From an uncultured Eubacteriales bacterium (lineage in GTDB: Bacteria; Bacillota; Clostridia; Lachnospirales; Lachnospiraceae): 6,006 nucleotides of DNA. Position 1 is the stretch's first letter. Every line of letters starts with the position of its first letter. Of the stretch, positions 1 through 4,916 are shown piece after piece. The notes beneath the pieces were generated by a model. It worked only from the letters and a program-made list of their open reading frames with translations. It searched no databases and was not told the DNA's origin. A program made the translations under genes and the position numbers. The DNA lies in assembly GCA_900557175.1 (NCBI GenBank), contig USSL01000120.1:1-6006 (forward strand), written 5' to 3'.

Positions 1-174
1 CACTACCATTTTATATGCAGAAAATGTGGTTGTGTCAGTGATTTGCGGATGCTTCCGGTGGATCACATCGACGTCATTGCGGGAGAGCACTTTGGCGGAA
101 CCATTGAAGGGCATCATGCGTTTTTCTATGGCATCTGTGAAAAATGTAAATCAGAAGAAACTGAAAAAAATTAA
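1..174 (+). CDS. perR: Fur-family metalloregulator, PerR-like (3' end only)
   Basis: This is the last 57 codons of a Fur-superfamily repressor whose N-terminal winged-helix half lies outside the window; frame 1 is open from base 1 to the TAA at 172-174. Visible ligands, numbered from the first complete codon, are His1-Tyr-His3, Cys6-x2-Cys9, Asp14, a His-His pair at 38-39 and Cys46-x2-Cys49. The spacing fits B. subtilis PerR: His1/His3 match H91/H93, Asp14 matches D104, and the two CxxC pairs match the structural zinc site C96/C99/C136/C139. In that family D104 (Glu in Fur) goes with peroxide sensing by metal-catalysed histidine oxidation, so PerR is favoured over Fur or Zur. The peroxide-scavenging gene immediately downstream supports this. 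The PerR label is an inference from half a protein; Fur-family membership is near certain. Confidence 0.85.
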   Translation, partial: HYHFICRKCGCVSDLRMLPVDHIDVIAGEHFGGTIEGHHAFFYGICEKCKSEETEKN

Positions 175-182
175 AAAAACTG

Positions 183-211
183 TTGACAAAACAAAGAACA
201 TCATGTATGAT
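183..211 (+). promoter_or_regulatory. Sigma-A type promoter of the rubrerythrin gene
   Basis: A perfect -35 box TTGACA (183-188) is followed by exactly 17 bases and a -10 box TATGAT (206-211, one mismatch to consensus). Transcription is predicted to start near 218, giving a leader of about 70 nt before the rubrerythrin start codon. The promoter begins only 9 bases after the stop of the PerR-like gene, so the rubrerythrin can be transcribed on its own. No terminator is visible between the two genes, so read-through from upstream remains possible. Confidence 0.8.
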
Positions 212-217
212 AAGCAT

Positions 218-236
218 ATCAGTAATGATTACTGAT
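218..236. promoter_or_regulatory. Perfect 9-1-9 palindrome, probable PerR/Fur box
   Basis: The sequence ATCAGTAATGATTACTGAT is a perfect inverted repeat of two 9-base arms around G227. Its core (xTAATnATTAx) agrees with the 7-1-7 layout of PerR boxes (TTATAATnATTATAA) and Fur boxes (TGATAATnATTATCA). It lies at the predicted transcription start, where a bound repressor would block initiation or clearance. The PerR-like gene next door makes it the natural candidate repressor. The palindrome is seen directly; its assignment is inference. Confidence 0.75.
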
Positions 237-286
237 TTTAAACAAGAACCTAATAAAATATCAAATATAAAAAGGAGAGTATTAAG

Positions 287-829
287 ATGAAAAAATTTGT
301 ATGTACAGTATGTGGTTATGTTCATGAAGGCGAGACAGCACCTGAGGTATGTCCAGTATGTAAGGCACCTGCAGAAAAGTTCAAAGAGCAGACAGGTGAG
401 AGAACATGGGCAGCAGAGCACGTTGTAGGCGTTGCTCAGGGCGTTAGAGAAGACATCCTTGCTGATTTAAGAGCAAACTTCGAAGGCGAGTGCTCAGAAG
501 TTGGTATGTACCTTGCTATGGCAAGAGTTGCTCACAGAGAAGGTTATCCTGAAATTGGTTTATACTGGGAAAAAGCTGCTTACGAAGAAGCAGAGCATGC
601 TTCTAAATTCGCTGAGTTATTAGGCGAAGTTGTTACAGACAGCACAAAGAAGAACCTTGAGATGCGTGTAGACGCTGAGAACGGCGCTACAGCAGGTAAA
701 TTTGACCTTGCAAAACGTGCAAAAGAACTTGGACTCGACGCAATCCATGACACAGTACATGAGATGGCAAGAGACGAAGCCCGTCACGGAAAAGCTTTTG
801 AAGGTTTATTAAAGAGATACTTCGGCTAA
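287..829 (+). CDS. rbr: Reverse rubrerythrin (rubredoxin domain first), peroxide reductase
   Basis: Cytoplasmic non-haem iron protein of 180 residues, expected to reduce hydrogen peroxide to water with electrons originating from NAD(P)H. Residues 1-35 form a rubredoxin-like FeS4 domain with Cys6-x2-Cys9 and Cys22-x2-Cys25. Residues from about 45 to 178 form a four-helix ferritin-like di-iron domain with candidate ligands Glu68/Glu71, Glu101-x2-His104, Glu131 and Glu164-x2-His167. Classical rubrerythrins carry the rubredoxin domain at the C-terminus; this reversed order and length match the clostridial reverse rubrerythrins, known in C. acetobutylicum as PerR-controlled peroxide and oxygen defence proteins. 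The start is supported by AAAGGAGAG at 271-279, just ahead of the ATG. The gene has its own promoter with a PerR-like operator and ends before a hairpin terminator. Family and function are very secure; the electron donor is not visible here. Confidence 0.95.
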   Translation: MKKFVCTVCGYVHEGETAPEVCPVCKAPAEKFKEQTGERTWAAEHVVGVAQGVREDILADLRANFEGECSEVGMYLAMARVAHREGYPEIGLYWEKAAYEEAEHASKFAELLGEVVTDSTKKNLEMRVDAENGATAGKFDLAKRAKELGLDAIHDTVHEMARDEARHGKAFEGLLKRYFG

Positions 830-843
830 TATATAAGCCAAGC

Positions 844-903
844 AAAAGAGTGATTATAACGCCCTGCAAGTTTACTTGTAAGGGCGTTTATTATTGCTCT
901 TTT
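844..903 (+). terminator. Two-tier hairpin terminator after rubrerythrin
   Basis: An inner stem pairs ACGCCCT (859-865) with AGGGCGT (881-887), continued by CAAGT/ACTTG across a small bulge, and is followed by GTTTATTATT. An outer stem pairs AAAAGAG (844-850) with CTCTTTT (897-903), placing the inner hairpin inside a larger arm ending in a T-rich stretch. It starts 15 bases after the rubrerythrin stop codon, so it should end that transcript. Confidence 0.7.
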
Positions 904-971
904 ATTTGTCGACACAGCAGTTTCCAATATACTAAGCCGATAAACCTCAAGTTTAATAGTTGAATTATATG

Positions 972-998
972 TTGAACGTGCTAAAATAGAAGTATAAT
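972..998 (+). promoter_or_regulatory. Probable promoter of fucO
   Basis: A perfect -10 box TATAAT lies at 993-998. The best -35 candidate is TTGAAC at 972-977, giving a short 15-base spacer; reading the -35 two bases earlier (TGTTGA) gives 17 bases but a poorer match. The predicted start is near 1005, at the foot of the leader hairpin. The preceding terminator argues that fucO needs its own promoter. The -10 is convincing, the -35 less so. Confidence 0.5.
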
Positions 999-1004
999 TT
1001 TACG

Positions 1005-1026
1005 GCGGCGTCCGGGAGACTGCCGC
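1005..1026 (+). promoter_or_regulatory. GC-rich hairpin at the 5' end of the fucO leader
   Basis: GCGGC (1005-1009) pairs with GCCGC (1022-1026), and GTC (1010-1012) with GAC (1018-1020), with a single bulged T and a CGGGA loop. It stands out in an A/T-rich spacer and begins where transcription is predicted to start. A hairpin at the 5' end can protect mRNA from decay. It has no U-tract and leaves the ribosome binding site (1034-1041) free, so it is not obviously an attenuator. Confidence 0.5.
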
Positions 1027-1050
1027 GATATGAAAAGGAGAGGTTTATTT

Positions 1051-2199
1051 ATGGCAAACAGAATTATGCTTAACGAGACATCTTATCACGGCGCAGGCGC
1101 GATTGAAGAAATTGCCAACGAGGCAAAGGCGCATGGCTTTAAAAAGGCTTTTGTATGTTCTGATCCGGACTTGATTAAGTTTAAGGTGACGGCGAAGGTC
1201 ACAGATATTCTCGACAGAGAAGGTCTTCCTTACGAAATTTATTCTGATATTAAGGCAAATCCGACGATTGAAAATGTACAGAGCGGTGTGGAGGCATTTA
1301 AGAAATCCGGTGCTGATTATATTGTCGCTATCGGCGGCGGTTCATCAATGGATACAGCCAAAGCTATTGGTATTATTATTGCAAATCCTGAATTTGAGGA
1401 CGTGAGAAGTCTTGAGGGCGTAGCGCCGACAAAGAAGCCTTGCGTGCCGATTATTGCAGTGCCGACAACCGCAGGTACAGCCGCAGAGGTTACAATCAAC
1501 TATGTTATTACTGATGTTGAGAGAAAGCGTAAGTTTGTATGTGTCGATCCGCATGATATGCCGATCATCGCTATTGTTGATCCGGACATGATGTCCTCTA
1601 TGCCAAAGGGACTGACAGCGGCGACAGGTATGGATGCCCTGACACATGCTATTGAGGGTTACACGACAAAGGGTGCATGGGAAATGACAGACATGTTCCA
1701 CTTAAAAGCGATTGAAATTATTTCAAAATCACTGCGCGGCGCTGTTGAGAATACAAAAGAGGGACGCGAGGGCATGGCACTTGGCCAGTATATTGCAGGT
1801 ATGGGCTTCTCAAATGTCGGTCTTGGTATTGCTCATTCGATGGCACATACACTCGGCGCTGTTTATGATACACCGCACGGCGTTGCCTGTGCAATGATGC
1901 TTCCGATTGTTATGGAGTACAATCAGGAATGTACAGGTGAAAAATATCGTGAAATTGCAAGAGCGATGGGCGTTAAGGGCGTTGACGATATGACAGTCGA
2001 GGAATACAGAAAAGCTGCTATTGACGCAGTGCGTCAGCTTTCAGAGGATGTTGGCATTCCGTCAAAGCTTGAAGCTGTGAAAGAAGAAGACCTTCAATTC
2101 CTTGCAGAATCCGCAGCTGCAGATGCCTGTGCACCGGGCAATCCGAAGGATGCTTCTGTCGAAGATTTTGTAGAATTATTTAAGAAGATTATGAAATAA
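1051..2199 (+). CDS. fucO: Lactaldehyde reductase / 1,2-propanediol oxidoreductase (iron-dependent ADH)
   Basis: Group III iron-dependent alcohol dehydrogenase of 382 residues, reducing lactaldehyde to 1,2-propanediol with NADH in fucose or rhamnose fermentation; other short aldehydes are possible substrates. It aligns by eye with E. coli FucO almost end to end, from the opening MANRIMLNET. The dinucleotide-binding GGGS is at 95-98, and Asp38 matches E. coli D39, linked to NAD preference. The metal ligands Asp195, His199, His262 and His276 match D196, H200, H263 and H277, and His266 matches catalytic H267. The start is set at the ATG at 1051 because AAAAGGAGAG (1032-1041) lies directly upstream; an in-frame ATG at 1030 would put that site inside the coding region. 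No other fucose genes are adjacent, so the physiological substrate is inferred. Enzymes of this type are inactivated by oxygen, which fits an anaerobe. Confidence 0.93.
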   Translation: MANRIMLNETSYHGAGAIEEIANEAKAHGFKKAFVCSDPDLIKFKVTAKVTDILDREGLPYEIYSDIKANPTIENVQSGVEAFKKSGADYIVAIGGGSSMDTAKAIGIIIANPEFEDVRSLEGVAPTKKPCVPIIAVPTTAGTAAEVTINYVITDVERKRKFVCVDPHDMPIIAIVDPDMMSSMPKGLTAATGMDALTHAIEGYTTKGAWEMTDMFHLKAIEIISKSLRGAVENTKEGREGMALGQYIAGMGFSNVGLGIAHSMAHTLGAVYDTPHGVACAMMLPIVMEYNQECTGEKYREIARAMGVKGVDDMTVEEYRKAAIDAVRQLSEDVGIPSKLEAVKEEDLQFLAESAAADACAPGNPKDASVEDFVELFKKIMK

Positions 2200-2220
2200 T
2201 TTAATAGCCTGTTTAAAATC

Positions 2221-2258
2221 AAAAAGTGCTTCTGCCGTGTTTGGCAGAGGCACTTTTT
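2221..2258. terminator. Strong bidirectional intrinsic terminator
   Basis: A 16-bp stem pairs 2221-2236 with 2243-2258, with one T-G wobble, around the loop GTGTTT. It is A-rich at its left foot and T-rich at its right foot, so it makes a U-tract on either strand. It follows the fucO stop by 21 bases and the stop of the convergent zinc-ribbon gene by 10 bases, ending both transcripts. Confidence 0.9.
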
Positions 2259-2268
2259 AAAGATCATT

Positions 2269-3036
2269 TTAATAAATATTAATGGCAGCAACATACCATG
2301 AGCCGTCTATTTTGAGTAAGATAAGGTCTAAGAACTCTTTTGCACTGTCTTTTTCACCTTCTAGCTTGAATGATAGTTCTGCTTTTTTGGTTTCTGTGAC
2401 ACCGGAGTCCTCTAAATCAATATCTTCTAAATCAGTATCTTCTGAATAAATATCTTCTGAGTCAATATCTTCTGAATCAGGACTGATGTTATAATAATCT
2501 GCGATTTCCCGCTTTGCTTTGTTTTTTGAGATATCAGTGATATTTTTAATTTCATAAGAAACTTCACAATCTTTGCCTAAGTATTCTTCCCAATTTTTAC
2601 TGCGATCTTTGTACCCTTTTTCAAAGAGACGAATAAGTTCAGAACGATTTGATACTCCGTCGCTTTGCTGTATGAGAAAATCTACAGCTTCGTCGGGCAT
2701 AACATCAAGCATATCTGTTGGCTCATATATTAAGCCATTGACAAAGGTATCGATTGTCTTATTAAGACTGCGGCCCCTTGTCAGTAAAACGGCAGTGACG
2801 ATTGCGCCTGCGATCAAAAGCACGGCGATGATAGCAATAATAATACCTTTCTTTTTCTTCTTATGTGCTGTGACTGTATTGAAAGTACCTTCGTTATTCT
2901 GAAAATTCTGTGGCTGGAAATTTTGTTCCTGCGCCGCTGCTCTTTGAGACTGTGATGGTGTGCTGATAGGTGTTCCGCACTGTGGACAGAACGCTGCCCC
3001 TTCATTTATTTGTGTTCCGCATTTTGGACAATACAT
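2269..3036 (-). CDS. Zinc-ribbon, single-TM protein with acidic repeat and exported C-terminal domain
   Basis: A 255-residue protein. Residues 1-22 are a zinc ribbon with Cys3-x2-Cys6 and Cys17-x2-Cys20. A Gln/Asn-rich linker (about 28-55) and a Lys5 stretch (59-63) precede one membrane helix (about 64-86). The basic residues before the helix place the ribbon inside and the rest outside. The outer part has a helical segment, an acidic five-residue repeat (about 187-211, consensus D-S/L-E-D-I) and a C-terminal strand pattern with DGSWYV, resembling NTF2-like/DUF4878-type exported domains. A perfect AGGAGG (3045-3050) supports the start. It is the second gene of an operon, 39 bp behind a lipoprotein gene. 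Such zinc_ribbon_2 plus TM proteins are common in Lachnospiraceae but have no settled function; a role in envelope sensing or assembly is only a guess. Confidence 0.85.
   Translation of the reverse strand: MYCPKCGTQINEGAAFCPQCGTPISTPSQSQRAAAQEQNFQPQNFQNNEGTFNTVTAHKKKKKGIIIAIIAVLLIAGAIVTAVLLTRGRSLNKTIDTFVNGLIYEPTDMLDVMPDEAVDFLIQQSDGVSNRSELIRLFEKGYKDRSKNWEEYLGKDCEVSYEIKNITDISKNKAKREIADYYNISPDSEDIDSEDIYSEDTDLEDIDLEDSGVTETKKAELSFKLEGEKDSAKEFLDLILLKIDGSWYVAAINIY
2411..2485 (-). repeat. 15-bp tandem repeat (in-frame minisatellite) encoding the acidic pentapeptides
   Basis: Units begin at 2411, 2426, 2441, 2456 and 2471, each close to TCTRARTCAATATCT on the + strand, with the last one diverged. They encode D-S-E-D-I-like pentapeptides in the zinc-ribbon protein. 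The unit is a multiple of three, so slippage would change the linker length without breaking the frame. Confidence 0.85.
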
Positions 3037-3075
3037 AATGAATTCCTCCTGTTTTGTAGTTATGATATCAGTTTG

Positions 3076-3669
3076 TTATTCTTTTACCTTAATAATCACG
3101 TTGTAATCACATTCATCGCCGTACTCGCGTATCATATGTAAATAATAGGTTGTATTCGGTTCAGCGTCTTCAAATGTATATGTATAAATAGAACCATCAT
3201 TGACGATGTAATTAAGTCTGCCCACTCCGGTTCCAAATTCATCTACAATAGAAATAGACAGCTCAGAGGTATCATCTTTTGCACTTGTATTTTCTGCCAT
3301 GATTTTATAGACGGCGTCCGGATTTTCCTCTGTTGTGAATGCGTACCATACAGAATCTACAGGGATTGTTCCTGAAATCTGTGTCCTTAAAGGCATCATA
3401 CCAGCGGTGCTCATATTTTCACCCGGTACAACATCTTCCGGTGCGATGGATTCGCCGGCCGGATCAGGTGTCTGAGTTTCAGGTGTCTGAGTTTCAGGTG
3501 CATCAGTCTCTGCTGTTTTGCTTTCTTCCTTCTTACGCTCTGCTTCATTTAATAAAGATTCAAGACGGCTGCTGTCAATCTCGTCTGTCTTTGAGGAACA
3601 GCCTGTGAGCATAGCGCCCATCATACATGCAATTGTCAGTGATACAAAAGTTTTCTTAAAAGTTTTCAT
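3076..3669 (-). CDS. Lipoprotein with PPC-like C-terminal beta domain
   Basis: A 197-residue exported lipoprotein. The N-terminus has basic residues (Lys2, Lys5, Lys6), a hydrophobic stretch and a lipobox LTGC with the lipidated Cys24, cleaved by signal peptidase II. A charged helix (about 30-53) and a Pro/Glu/Thr/Gln linker with repeats (about 56-70) follow. Residues about 97-197 look like a small beta-sandwich: a G-x-I-x-V-D-x-V-W-Y-x-F opening and a T-Y-Y-L-H...Y-N-V-I-I ending recall bacterial pre-peptidase C-terminal (PPC) domains, an assignment made by eye. Only 39 bp separate it from the zinc-ribbon/TM gene downstream, with no terminator between, so the two are probably co-transcribed and may act together at the outer face of the membrane. 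AAGGAG (3677-3682) supports the ATG. Confidence 0.85.
   Translation of the reverse strand: MKTFKKTFVSLTIACMMGAMLTGCSSKTDEIDSSRLESLLNEAERKKEESKTAETDAPETQTPETQTPDPAGESIAPEDVVPGENMSTAGMMPLRTQISGTIPVDSVWYAFTTEENPDAVYKIMAENTSAKDDTSELSISIVDEFGTGVGRLNYIVNDGSIYTYTFEDAEPNTTYYLHMIREYGDECDYNVIIKVKE
3465..3500 (-). repeat. 15-bp tandem repeat in the lipoprotein linker
   Basis: CAGGTGTCTGAGTTT occurs twice in perfect tandem (3465-3479, 3480-3494), followed by a partial third copy starting CAGGTG. On the minus strand it encodes a Thr-Pro-Glu-Thr-Gln repeat in the linker after the lipid anchor. The identical copies suggest recent duplication. Confidence 0.8.
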
Positions 3670-3720
3670 AAAATTTCTCCTTCTTCTTTTTTGTGCTGAG
3701 GATTTGTCCGTCTGTTGTAG

Positions 3721-3861
3721 TTATGTATTGCTTATGCGGCAAAAGTATGCTTTGCTGTATTTTATATTGAGAGTGTGTGTCCAAAGCAAACTTTTGTTAT
3801 TGTATATCCAATTATACATGATATAGTGACTATGTTCAATGGGATATTGGTGCGTGAGCAT
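3721..3861 (-). CDS. Possible 46-residue small ORF with perfect Shine-Dalgarno
   Basis: An ATG at 3861 is preceded on the minus strand by TAAGGAGGTGAAAC, with AGGAGG at 3873-3868 and six bases of spacing, as good a ribosome binding site as any in the window. The reading frame runs 46 codons to a TAA at 3723-3721. The product starts MLTHQYPIEH, is rich in His, Tyr and Asn, has no clear domain, signal peptide or membrane helix, and looks compositionally like translated spacer DNA. The operon promoter lies inside it, so if translated it needs a transcript from further upstream, for which I found no good promoter. Alternatives are a decayed gene start whose ribosome site survives, or chance. Confidence 0.25.
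   Translation of the reverse strand: MLTHQYPIEHSHYIMYNWIYNNKSLLWTHTLNIKYSKAYFCRISNT
3811..3839 (-). promoter_or_regulatory. Promoter of the lipoprotein/zinc-ribbon operon
   Basis: On the minus strand a -35 box TTGAAC (3839-3834) is followed by a 17-base spacer and a perfect -10 box TATAAT (3816-3811). Transcription should start near 3804, leaving a leader of about 135 nt before the lipoprotein start at 3669. It is the best minus-strand match in the 390-bp gap. Confidence 0.7.
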
Positions 3862-3908
3862 GTTTCACCTCCTTAAATCATTGACGGAAAATCTCTATTT
3901 TTCTTGTT

Positions 3909-4012
3909 TTCACTATATAGACAGATGAACTTTCAAAAAGGTTTTAAAAAAAATAAAAAAATTTTCGATTTTTATAAAACTTTTTTAAAATACCACTTGT
4001 CTATTAAGTGAA
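3909..4012. repeat. Long imperfect palindrome with A-tracts
   Basis: The outer arms TTCACTATATAGACA (3909-3923) and TGTCTATTAAGTGAA (3998-4012) are inverted repeats matching at 13 of 15 positions. Inside, GGTTTTAAAAAA (3940-3951) opposes TTTTTTAAAATACC (3981-3994), and ATAAAAA (3953-3959) opposes TTTTTAT (3969-3975) around a TTCG-containing turn. The interior is almost pure A/T with phased A- and T-runs, so it is probably bent. It lies just upstream of the four-TM gene and could be a paired operator, a structured leader or a small palindromic element. Confidence 0.6.
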
Positions 4013-4059
4013 CATTAAAAAAAGCTGTGAAAAAGCACGATCAAAGGAGGAATTTAAAA

Positions 4060-4842
4060 ATGTTTTGCAGAATTTGCGGAGAACAGATACCGGACAATGC
4101 GAAGTTTTGTCCGAAATGCGGCGAGGGTGCCGCTTCATTATCAAAAAATGGGAAACAGGTTAAAATACCAAGGACAGTAAAAAAGGCAGAAAAGGAGCAG
4201 CAGACGGGACAGCAGGCGGGGCAGCAGACGTGGCGGCAGCGCCGCAGGCAGAAGCGGTTGAAATGGGAAATGGCTCATCCGATATACAGTGTACCTTATA
4301 ATATAGGAAATTTCGGTATGCTGGCAGGCATTGTGATGGCGGTTGCAGGCTGGTTTATATCCAATGATCTGGGAGGCATATTGGGCAAGGTGTGGAACAC
4401 ATTGAGCAGTATGTTTAACGGAAGTACATCTATGGCCGGTATTCTTAAGGAAGTGCTTTTCGGAAAATATTCGGAGATGATACTTGATATCGGCAGTGCT
4501 TCAGATGAACTGTTTAATACGTCTTTTGATTTTACGCTATGTATGATTTTTTTGACTGGTATGATATGGGTTATCGTATTAATTGTGATTATTTATTACG
4601 CGCTTACGAAAAATATACGCGGGCTGACAAATATTTATGTCCTTGAATGTGTGATGATTGTATTTTTTATCATTCTTACGCTGATTATATATGCATGCTT
4701 CGGACTCCTTACAGATGTATCCGAGGGTGCCGGCTTTAATGTCTTTTTTATCGGCTCGATTGTGATTTTGATTTCATTTTTTATAGAAATGATGCTGGAC
4801 CGTAACGCTATATCGAAACAGAAAAGAGGTTTTATGAATTAA
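4060..4842 (+). CDS. Zinc-ribbon protein with four predicted membrane helices
   Basis: A 260-residue protein. Residues 1-22 form a zinc ribbon with Cys3-x2-Cys6 and Cys17-x2-Cys20, closely like the ribbon of the minus-strand neighbour. A basic Gln/Arg-rich cytoplasmic linker (about 31-70) holds a short Gln-Gln repeat. Hydrophobic segments lie at about 84-102, 158-180, 193-216 and 226-245, with a loop of about 55 residues between the first two. The start is the ATG at 4060, served by AAAGGAGG (4043-4050); an in-frame ATG at 4027 would enclose that site and displace the ribbon from the N-terminus. I recognise the architecture (zinc_ribbon_2 plus polytopic membrane domain) but no specific family, and assign no function. 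It probably shares a transcript with the Cys-containing protein 74 bp downstream. Confidence 0.85.
   Translation: MFCRICGEQIPDNAKFCPKCGEGAASLSKNGKQVKIPRTVKKAEKEQQTGQQAGQQTWRQRRRQKRLKWEMAHPIYSVPYNIGNFGMLAGIVMAVAGWFISNDLGGILGKVWNTLSSMFNGSTSMAGILKEVLFGKYSEMILDIGSASDELFNTSFDFTLCMIFLTGMIWVIVLIVIIYYALTKNIRGLTNIYVLECVMIVFFIILTLIIYACFGLLTDVSEGAGFNVFFIGSIVILISFFIEMMLDRNAISKQKRGFMN
4198..4233 (+). repeat. 12-bp tandem repeat in the Gln-rich linker
   Basis: Three units of the form CAGCAGRCGKGR (4198-4209, 4210-4221, 4222-4233) encode Gln-Gln-Thr/Ala-Gly/Trp repeats in the linker of the four-TM protein. The stretch is GC-rich compared with its surroundings and runs into Arg-rich codons. Confidence 0.7.
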
Positions 4843-4860
4843 TTGCCGGGAAAGCGGCAA
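4843..4860 (+). other. Hairpin directly after the four-TM gene stop
   Basis: TTGCCG (4843-4848) pairs perfectly with CGGCAA (4855-4860) around the loop GGAAAG, starting at the first base after the stop codon. No T-run follows, so it is more likely an intercistronic mRNA hairpin than a terminator, and the next gene probably stays on the same transcript. Confidence 0.45.
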
Positions 4861-4916
4861 AGTCATTGGCAGTGTACGCTGTAAAAGTCGGCGGTACATA
4901 TTCGGAGGTGGATAAA

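Larger units (their letters stand above)
3670..4059. other. 390-bp divergent intergenic region
   Basis: This gap separates the minus-strand lipoprotein operon from the plus-strand four-TM gene. It holds the operon's 135-nt leader, its promoter (3811-3839), a short ORF with a strong ribosome site (3721-3861), an A-tract-rich imperfect palindrome (3909-4012) and the ribosome site of the plus gene (4043-4050). The best plus-strand promoter I can offer is weak: TTTCGA (3963-3968), 17 bases, TAAAAT (3986-3991). No terminator, tRNA or mobile element is seen. Confidence 0.7.

Noticed and set aside
26..235. Plus-strand frame overlapping the perR end
   Set aside because: It is out of frame with the conserved PerR-like C-terminus and runs through the rubrerythrin promoter and palindrome.
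74..421. Minus-strand 115-codon frame over the perR/rubrerythrin junction
   Set aside because: It is antisense to two clear genes and a promoter, has Cys/Leu/Phe-rich shadow composition and no ribosome site.
1030..1050. Upstream in-frame ATG giving fucO seven extra residues
   Set aside because: It would place the AAAAGGAGAG ribosome site inside the coding sequence, and FucO proteins begin at MANR-like sequence, matching the ATG at 1051.
1345..1701. Minus-strand 118-codon frame inside fucO
   Set aside because: It is antisense to a conserved enzyme gene, rich in Cys, His and Asn as expected of a shadow frame.
2411..2485. CRISPR-like periodicity
   Set aside because: The units are 15 bp, contiguous, without spacers and in frame within a gene, so this is a coding minisatellite.
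3339..3826. Plus-strand frames over the lipoprotein gene and its leader
   Set aside because: They are antisense to a lipoprotein with a clear signal peptide and ribosome site, and have no initiation signal of their own.
4027..4059. Upstream in-frame ATG giving the four-TM protein eleven extra residues
   Set aside because: The AAAGGAGG site at 4043-4050 serves the ATG at 4060, and the zinc ribbon normally starts at the N-terminus.
4843..4860. Intrinsic terminator after the four-TM gene
   Set aside because: The hairpin is only 6 bp and no T-run follows, and a same-strand gene with a good ribosome site starts just downstream.
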